In this document: positions 59,908 to 64,000 of the stretch, piece by piece
Layout: each line of letters starts with the position of its first letter
How positions within the stretch are numbered: the stretch's first letter is position 1
Origin: Actinomycetota bacterium
Lineage (GTDB): Bacteria; Actinomycetota; Coriobacteriia; Anaerosomatales; Anaerosomataceae
Direction of reading: 5' to 3'
Assembly (NCBI GenBank): GCA_009773565.1
Contig: WSXY01000006.1
Span: 38,728 to 102,727 of the forward strand
Length of the DNA: 64,000 nucleotides
The notes under the pieces: model-generated
The model's database searches: none
What the model was told of the DNA's origin: nothing
Seen by the model: only the letters and a program-made list of their open reading frames with translations
Position numbers and translations under genes: made by a program

Positions 59908-60538
59908 GGAAGTGCTCGCAGAGCGCACCCGGATGGTCTTCGAGTGTCTCGGTCGGCAGCCGTCGATGTCGGCGTTCTATCTTGCTGGCGGAACGGCGGT
60001 CGCGCTTCATCTTGGGCATCGGATATCGGAGGACCTCGATCTGTTCACTGAACGGCCGTGGTCATTCGAGAGGATTGCTCCGACGCTGGCAGCGTGCGGA
60101 CCGGTGGTCGTGGACCGACAGGAAGCGGGCACGTTCGTGGGCTCGGTTGGCGGGGTGCGGGTGAGCCTGTTCCACTATCCGTACGTGGTCATCGAGGAAC
60201 CGGTTCCGACGCAGTTCGGCCTGCCCGTTGCGAGCCTGGCCGACCTTGGATGCATGAAGCTCGTAGCCGTTGCGCAGCGCGGGAGCCGCAAGGACTTCGT
60301 GGACCTCTACTACCTGGGAGCAGCCGGGTATTCGATTCGCGAACTGCTCGCGCTCCTACCCGGAAAGATGCCCGGAGTGGAGTTCAACCCTGTGCATATC
60401 CTGCGCAGCCTCGCGTACTTTGAGGACGCCGAGGCAGAACCGGAGCCCGTCATGCTGGTCCCGTACGAGTGGGCGAAAGTGCGCGAGTACTGCATCACTG
60501 AGGCGGGGGCCTTGCTCGAGGAGATCCTGGCCGGCTGA
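59891..60538 (+). CDS. AbiEii/AbiGii-type nucleotidyltransferase toxin
   Basis: 215 aa, GTG start with GAGGAGG. Nucleotidyltransferase core FYLAGGTAVALHLGHRISEDLDLF (glycine motif then paired Asp metal ligands), followed by LADLGCMKLVAVAQRGSRKDFVDLYYL, the family's second block. AbiEii toxins act in type IV toxin-antitoxin or abortive-infection systems, some by transferring nucleotides to tRNA 3' ends. Partner is the overlapping HTH gene. It lies 124 bp upstream of the integrase. Confidence 0.85.
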   Translation: MSELHEEVLAERTRMVFECLGRQPSMSAFYLAGGTAVALHLGHRISEDLDLFTERPWSFERIAPTLAACGPVVVDRQEAGTFVGSVGGVRVSLFHYPYVVIEEPVPTQFGLPVASLADLGCMKLVAVAQRGSRKDFVDLYYLGAAGYSIRELLALLPGKMPGVEFNPVHILRSLAYFEDAEAEPEPVMLVPYEWAKVREYCITEAGALLEEILAG

Positions 60539-60661
60539 GGCGGCGTTTCAGGAGCTGACACCCCAAGGCCGTTGCGCATTCCGCCGCGGTTTGGGTTCTG
60601 TTGAGAGCCGGTTAAGGTTCGGCGCATACGCTGGAGGAAACGCGCCGACGACAGGCCGCCG

Positions 60662-61636
60662 ATGAACCCACCAGCACCCCAGCCACGCCTGATGGACCGG
60701 CTTCAGCAGGCACTGCGTTCTCGTCACTACAGCCGACGAACCGAGCAGGCCTATTCCCTGTGGGCGCGGCGCTACATCCGCTTCCATGGCGTCAGGCACC
60801 CGGACGAGATGGGCGAGGCGGAGATCAACGCCTTCCTCACGCACCTTGCCGTAGACGAGAAGGTGAGCGCCTCCACGCAGACGCAGGCCCTGTCGGCGCT
60901 GCTGTTCATGTACCGGAACGTACTTGACCGCGAGATTGGCGAACTGAGCGGTGTCATCCGTGCGCGCAAACCCGACCGGCTACCGGTTGTGATGACGCGC
61001 GCCGAGGTGCGGACCGTGCTGGAGTGTCTCGATGTGGACAAGTGGCTTATGGCCGCGCTCATGTACGGCTCGGGACTGCGGCTGATGGAGTGTCTGCGCA
61101 TGAGGGTGCAGGACATCGACTTCGCACACGGCGAGATCCTGGTGCGCAACGGTAAGGGTGCGAAGGACCGCGTGACGATGCTGCCCGACGCGCTGAAACC
61201 GGCCCTTCGCGACCAGCTCGAACGTGCGCGATCCGTGCACCAGCGCGACCTGGCGGCGGGCTGGGGTCGCGTGGTGTTGCCGGACGCGCTTGACCGAAAG
61301 TACCCAAATGCCGCGACCGAGTGGGGCTGGCAATGGGTCTTCCCGCAGGAGCGTCGGTGGTGCGATCCGAAGACCGGCATGCAGGGGCGGCATCACGTGC
61401 ACCCGACAGTCATTCAGCGCGCCATGAAAGAGGCGGTGCGCGCATCGGGCGTGGTGAAGCACGTGGGCTGTCACACACTGAGACATTCTTTCGCGACGCA
61501 CCTGCTCGAGTCGGGGTACGACATCCGGACTATCCAGGAGCTTCTTGGTCACCGGAGCCTCAACACCACGATGATCTACACCCATGTGCTGAACAAGGGC
61601 GGCCTCGGCGTGAAGAGCCCGTTCGACGCGCTGTAA
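60662..61636 (+). CDS. intI: Integron integrase IntI (tyrosine recombinase)
   Basis: 324 aa. N-terminal core-binding domain (SRRTEQAYSLWARRYIRFHG). Catalytic Arg in GSGLRLMECLRMRV, Lys in NGKGAKDRV, His-x2-Arg in HTLRHSFATHLLESG, His in LLGHRSLNTT, nucleophile Tyr in MIYTHV. The IntI-specific extra helix is present (LDRKYPNAATEWGWQWVFPQ). This insertion separates integron integrases from Xer and phage recombinases. Start ATG 60662; a GGAGG lies too far upstream (about 22 nt) to be an ordinary RBS. Transcribed toward, and in the same direction as, the cassettes downstream. Confidence 0.96.
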   Translation: MNPPAPQPRLMDRLQQALRSRHYSRRTEQAYSLWARRYIRFHGVRHPDEMGEAEINAFLTHLAVDEKVSASTQTQALSALLFMYRNVLDREIGELSGVIRARKPDRLPVVMTRAEVRTVLECLDVDKWLMAALMYGSGLRLMECLRMRVQDIDFAHGEILVRNGKGAKDRVTMLPDALKPALRDQLERARSVHQRDLAAGWGRVVLPDALDRKYPNAATEWGWQWVFPQERRWCDPKTGMQGRHHVHPTVIQRAMKEAVRASGVVKHVGCHTLRHSFATHLLESGYDIRTIQELLGHRSLNTTMIYTHVLNKGGLGVKSPFDAL

Positions 61637-61667
61637 GGAGGAGATGCGGTTGCGTATGTGCGATTCC

Positions 61668-61693
61668 GACCTGTACCATTACCTGTACAGGTC
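61668..61693. promoter_or_regulatory. Probable YefM operator with TGTACA palindrome
   Basis: 9-bp inverted repeat gacctgtac (61668-61676) and gtacaggtc (61685-61693), containing the perfect 12-bp palindrome acctgtacaggt (61681-61692). YefM/YoeB operators in E. coli and Streptomyces are palindromes with a TGTACA core, here 20 bp before the yefM start. Confidence 0.7.
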
Positions 61694-61712
61694 ACCACAC
61701 TGGAGGAACGCC

Positions 61713-61964
61713 ATGGACGCAATTCCCTACACCCGGCTTCGCAGTAACCTCGCAAGCGAAATGGACCGCGTGTGTGAGGACCATGCGCCGATCATCGTTA
61801 CGAGAAAGGCATCATCTTCTGTGGTGATGATCTCGCTCGAGGACTACGAGGCGCTGGAGGAGACGTCGTATCTCCTTCGCAGCCCGAAGAACGCGCGCCG
61901 GCTTCTCGAGTCTATCGCCCAACTGGAGTCCGGCGGCGGAACCGAGCGGAAGCTGACCGAGTGA
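61713..61964 (+). CDS. yefM: Antitoxin YefM (Phd/YefM family)
   Basis: 83 aa from ATG 61713 (GGAGG upstream), the same length as E. coli YefM. N-terminal DNA-binding fold YTRLRSNLASEMDRVCEDHAP, then ASSSVVMISLEDYEALEETSYLLRSP, and a toxin-neutralising tail. Represses its own operon through the TGTACA palindrome. GTGA overlap with yoeB. It sits between intI and the attI core, so it is not a mobile cassette. Confidence 0.93.
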   Translation: MDAIPYTRLRSNLASEMDRVCEDHAPIIVTRKASSSVVMISLEDYEALEETSYLLRSPKNARRLLESIAQLESGGGTERKLTE

Positions 61965-62215
61965 GACTTGTCTTCTCCGAGAACGCCTGGGAGGAGTACC
62001 TCTACTGGCAGAAGACGGACCGCAAAGTGGTCCAGCGAATCAACGCGCTCATCCGAGACGTCCAGCGCGAACCATTTGAAGGCATCGGAAAACCCGAGGC
62101 GCTCAAGTACGCGCTATCGGGCTACTGGTCACGGCGAATCAACGACGAGCACAGGTTGGTGTATCGAATCGAGGGTGATTCGATCCTGATCGCTCAGATG
62201 CGATACCACTACTAA
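61961..62215 (+). CDS. yoeB: mRNA interferase toxin YoeB
   Basis: 84 aa. Ribosome-dependent RNase of the RelE fold, strongly similar along its length to E. coli YoeB (FSENAWEEYLYWQKTDRKVV; SGYWSRRINDEHRLVY; ending RYHY). Catalytic residues align exactly: Glu46, Arg65, His83. GTG start overlaps yefM by 4 bp. Confidence 0.95.
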   Translation: MRLVFSENAWEEYLYWQKTDRKVVQRINALIRDVQREPFEGIGKPEALKYALSGYWSRRINDEHRLVYRIEGDSILIAQMRYHY

Positions 62216-62353
62216 TCCTCCGGCATACACAGACTGCGAGAACTGCACGTATACCGCGCGGAGTTTGGAGTAGAGTAGCGTCGGGGGCTGCGGGGGGACG
62301 TTATTGAGACCACTCATGCTGCGCCCGCGGGTTACATTGTCAGTACATTCATT

Positions 62354-62360
62354 GTTAGAC
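62354..62360 (+). other. attI core recombination site (crossover after G62354)
   Basis: GTTAGAC matches the integron core GTTRRRY. The bases TTAGAC begin cassette 1, whose own attC outer core is GTCTAAC (62838-62844), the exact complement. Upstream, a similar attgtcag at 62335-62342 may be a weaker integrase-binding repeat. No RYYYAAC core lies in the preceding 140 bp, so this is not an attC. Confidence 0.8.
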
Positions 62361-62378
62361 GGAAGGATCAGCGGGCTG

Positions 62379-62843
62379 ATGCCAGAAACACCTCAGGTGG
62401 CCAAGTCGCCCAAGTCACTGGGTGGGTACCTCCAGTTCTTCTTCGGCGGCATCTTCAGCTCGTCCTTCTTTGCCCTTGTCGTCGGTGTGCCTGCACTCGT
62501 GGGCGCGCGCATCGGAGAGTCTACAGTCAACGGGAACCCGCTGTTTGTGGCCCTGGCAGCAGCGGCTATCGGCATCGTGCTCTCCGCGCTGCTCGGTCGC
62601 TATATCGGAGAAGGCACCCGAGCAGGCTGGCCTCTCATCGCCGGGGCAGAACTCGGGCCCATCTACGTCTTTTTCCGCGCCCTGACCGGCTCATCGCCTA
62701 CCACATTCGAGCTCGCATTGGGCGGCGCCTATGCTGTTTCCGGTGCCGCGCTCGCATTTGCCTACTGGTACGGGCGCGGCAAACGAGATATCCCTCCCGT
62801 GTCGGGCAGGGAGGCCGAGGCGCTGTCGGAGGCCTCCGTCTAA
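62379..62843 (+). CDS. Cassette 1: small polytopic membrane protein
   Basis: 154 aa from ATG 62379, the first start inside the cassette; the longer frame crosses attI. About four TM helices: FFGGIFSSSFFALVVGVPALVG, PLFVALAAAAIGIVLSALLG, WPLIAGAELGPIYVFF, FELALGGAYAVSGAALAFAYWYG. No family recognised. The stop TAA lies inside the attC outer core, as is common for cassette genes. It has no obvious promoter of its own, so expression probably depends on an upstream integron promoter. Confidence 0.75.
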   Translation: MPETPQVAKSPKSLGGYLQFFFGGIFSSSFFALVVGVPALVGARIGESTVNGNPLFVALAAAAIGIVLSALLGRYIGEGTRAGWPLIAGAELGPIYVFFRALTGSSPTTFELALGGAYAVSGAALAFAYWYGRGKRDIPPVSGREAEALSEASV

Positions 62844-62923
62844 CAAGCGCATCCAGCTGACGCGCAAGCGGTAGACTTACCCGGACGGCATCGGCGCGCA
62901 GCTGATGCGCAAATGCGTTAGGA
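62838..62923 (+). other. attC site 1 (86 bp)
   Basis: Outer core GTCTAAC (62838-62844), inner imperfect inverted repeat (gcgcatccagctgacgcgc against gcgcagctgatgcgc, with extrahelical C and A), a central variable stretch, and terminal core GTTAGGA (62917-62923). The crossover is after G62917. Confidence 0.92.
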
Positions 62924-62936
62924 AGACCGCAGGACC

Positions 62937-62966
62937 TTGTCTCGGGGTCGTGAAGTGACGTATAGT
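62937..62966 (+). promoter_or_regulatory. Promoter inside cassette 2
   Basis: TTGTCT (62937-62942), 18-bp spacer, TATAGT (62961-62966), 34 bp upstream of the antitoxin ATG. Toxin-antitoxin cassettes usually carry their own promoter. Confidence 0.55.
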
Positions 62967-62999
62967 TGCATCATGGTTTGTACGTCTTGGAGGCTCCAC

Positions 63000-63242
63000 A
63001 TGAACACCAAACTCACTCTACGTCTCGATGATCGTCTGATCGAGCGGGCCAAGCGCTACTCGAATCGTTCGGGCAAGTCGGTGTCACAGCTCGTCTCGGA
63101 CTACTTCGCGCTCATCGAGACAGACGAGCTCATTCCGGGTACGGAACTCACCCCCCGCGTTCGCGCGATGATCGGCTCGCTCAAGGGTGCGACCACCACT
63201 GAGGATGACTACCGTCGTCACCTCGAGGAGAAATACCGGTGA
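63000..63242 (+). CDS. Cassette 2: antitoxin (DUF6364/ribbon-helix-helix type)
   Basis: 80 aa from ATG 63000 (GGAGG 6 nt upstream). KLTLRLDDRLIERAKRYSNRSGKSVSQLVSDYFALIE matches the DUF6364 / RHH antitoxin pattern. C-terminal residues would neutralise the PIN toxin. GTGA overlap with the toxin gene. Confidence 0.88.
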   Translation: MNTKLTLRLDDRLIERAKRYSNRSGKSVSQLVSDYFALIETDELIPGTELTPRVRAMIGSLKGATTTEDDYRRHLEEKYR

Positions 63243-63658
63243 ACGTCCTCTTCGACACGAACGTGATTCTGGACGTCTTGCTCGAGCGTGAGCCGTTCCT
63301 TGACCCTGCCGCGAAGCTCTTCGCGCTCGTCGACAACGGTCGCATCAAGGGTTCGCTTTGTGCGACGACCGTGACAACGGTGTTCTACATCGCGGCGAAG
63401 GACTTCGGCCAGCGCAGGGCCCGCGACCAGGTGCATGCGTTGCTCGGACTGTTCGAGGTCGCGCCGGTGGACCGCGACGTGCTCGACGGCGCTTTAGACG
63501 TCGACTTCGCGGACTACGAGGATGCGGTTCTTCACGAGTCCGCGCGCGCCATCGGGGCGACCGCCATCGTCACCCGCGACCGTCGCGACTTCGCCAATTC
63601 GGCCATCCCTGCACTTGATCCGCAAGAGCTGCTGGCTGCGATTGCGACGTCGGCATGA
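63239..63658 (+). CDS. Cassette 2: PIN-domain toxin (VapC-like)
   Basis: 139 aa, GTG start. PIN nuclease acidic residues: Asp in LFDTNVILDVLLERE, middle acidic in VDFADYEDAVLHESA, and TRDRRDFANSAIPALDP near the C-terminus. VapC proteins cleave RNA, often tRNA or rRNA. Forms a TA pair with the upstream antitoxin, able to stabilise the array. The stop TGA is at 63656-63658, 22 bp before attC2. Confidence 0.92.
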   Translation: MNVLFDTNVILDVLLEREPFLDPAAKLFALVDNGRIKGSLCATTVTTVFYIAAKDFGQRRARDQVHALLGLFEVAPVDRDVLDGALDVDFADYEDAVLHESARAIGATAIVTRDRRDFANSAIPALDPQELLAAIATSA

Positions 63659-63680
63659 ACCTCAGGTCGTCGGGCGGCTT

Positions 63681-63766
63681 TCCTAACAAGCGCATCCAGC
63701 TGACGCGCACGAGGTAGACTTACCAGGACGGCATCGGCGCGCAGCTGATGCGCAGATGCGTTCGGT
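63681..63766 (+). other. attC site 2 (86 bp)
   Basis: Outer core TCCTAAC (63681-63687), the exact complement of the cassette 2 start GTTAGGA. The interior is almost identical to attC1, differing in a few positions of the central variable segment and one base (c-a-g-a-t-g-c) near the end. Terminal core GTTCGGT (63760-63766) departs from GTTRRRY at the first R. Confidence 0.92.
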
Positions 63767-63964
63767 GCGACGTGCGCTCGGCAAGGAACGGACTTCACGG
63801 GGGATCCGGGTCGGTGGGGGCATCGATGTTCTGCACCGGACCGTCACGCACAGGGCTCAGGCAGTAAGCTCCCGGGTGGTTCCGGGCTCGTGTTGGCGGG
63901 CGGCGGCGGCGCCGCACTCCGTGCAGCTTGCCGCGACAACAGGTGAATGGTCTGCGGCACGCAC
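63761..63964 (+). other. Cassette 3 body, no convincing gene
   Basis: About 200 bp between attC2 and attC3. A frame from ATG 63756 is open through the window end, but it starts in attC2, runs through attC3, is Arg-rich and has no RBS. A short ORF at 63827-63868 is 13 codons only. It may be a non-coding or regulatory cassette. This stretch plus its attC would be about 284 bp in all. Confidence 0.55.
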
Positions 63965-64000
63965 ACCGAACAAGCGCATCCAGCTGACGCGCACGAGGTA
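63965..64000 (+). other. attC site 3 (partial, cut by window end)
   Basis: Outer core ACCGAAC (63965-63971), exact complement of GTTCGGT that begins cassette 3. The 32 visible bases from AAC onward are identical to attC2. The array therefore continues beyond the window. Confidence 0.88.

Noticed and set aside
62216..62353. A possible attC after yoeB, which would make yefM-yoeB a cassette
   Set aside because: No RYYYAAC core and no long imperfect hairpin in the interval; cassette 1's self-complementary core also places attI at 62354.
63756..64000. Open frame across cassette 3
   Set aside because: It begins in attC2 and runs through attC3, has no RBS and is Arg-rich; coding status is unsupported.

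Overview
This 64 kb window reads as the replication-origin region of a high-GC bacterium. Gene content suggests an anaerobic actinobacterium, with a Coriobacteriia-like lineage (Anaerosomatales or a relative) the best guess. The guess rests on high GC with heavy GTG start use, an rpmH-rnpA-yidD-yidC-jag-rsmG-parAB block opposite dnaA-dnaN-recF-DUF721-gyrB-gyrA, a subtilase with three type-2 cell-wall-binding repeats, a rubrerythrin with its rubredoxin domain in front, oxygen-sensitive L-serine dehydratase, and an apparent selenoprotein. No 16S gene is present, so the taxonomy is an inference.

Layout. 1-4.1 kb: two convergent paralogous sensor kinases around a tRNA-Ala. 4.5-6.4 kb: amt-glnK ammonium module. 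6.9-7.7 kb: a rhodanese-thioredoxin lipoprotein in which an in-frame TGA replaces the first catalytic Cys of the thioredoxin WCxxC motif, with a SECIS-like hairpin downstream. 7.8-16.6 kb: a giant cyclic beta-1,2-glucan synthase. 16.6-19.0 kb: cell-wall-anchored subtilase and tRNA-Ile. 19.2-25.3 kb: bifunctional nuclease, a MacAB-like efflux operon, a HAD phosphatase and an MFS transporter. 25.3-41.7 kb: origin region, with DnaA-box clusters on both sides of dnaA, a DnaA-trio element, two parS sites, and the ribosomal, membrane-insertion and partition genes.

41.8-59.4 kb is housekeeping: AddAB recombination nuclease, RlmN, rubrerythrin, HtrA protease, D-Ala-D-Ala ligase, a serine dehydratase operon with a trailing sensor kinase, and a DinG-type helicase fused to a 3'-5' exonuclease.

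59.5-64 kb is accessory DNA and holds the main mobile system. An AbiEii-type toxin-antitoxin pair is followed by an integron: an IntI-type tyrosine recombinase, a YefM-YoeB pair, an attI core site, and at least three cassettes with nearly identical 86-bp attC sites. The array continues past the window edge. The integrase is transcribed in the same direction as the cassettes and toward them, the reverse of the classical arrangement. Each cassette's first six bases complement the outer core of its own attC, which fixes the cassette boundaries to the base. Cassette contents are a small membrane protein, an antitoxin plus PIN toxin pair with its own promoter, and a short cassette with no convincing gene.

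The two discoveries most worth following are the predicted selenocysteine thioredoxin-rhodanese and the inverted-orientation integron.
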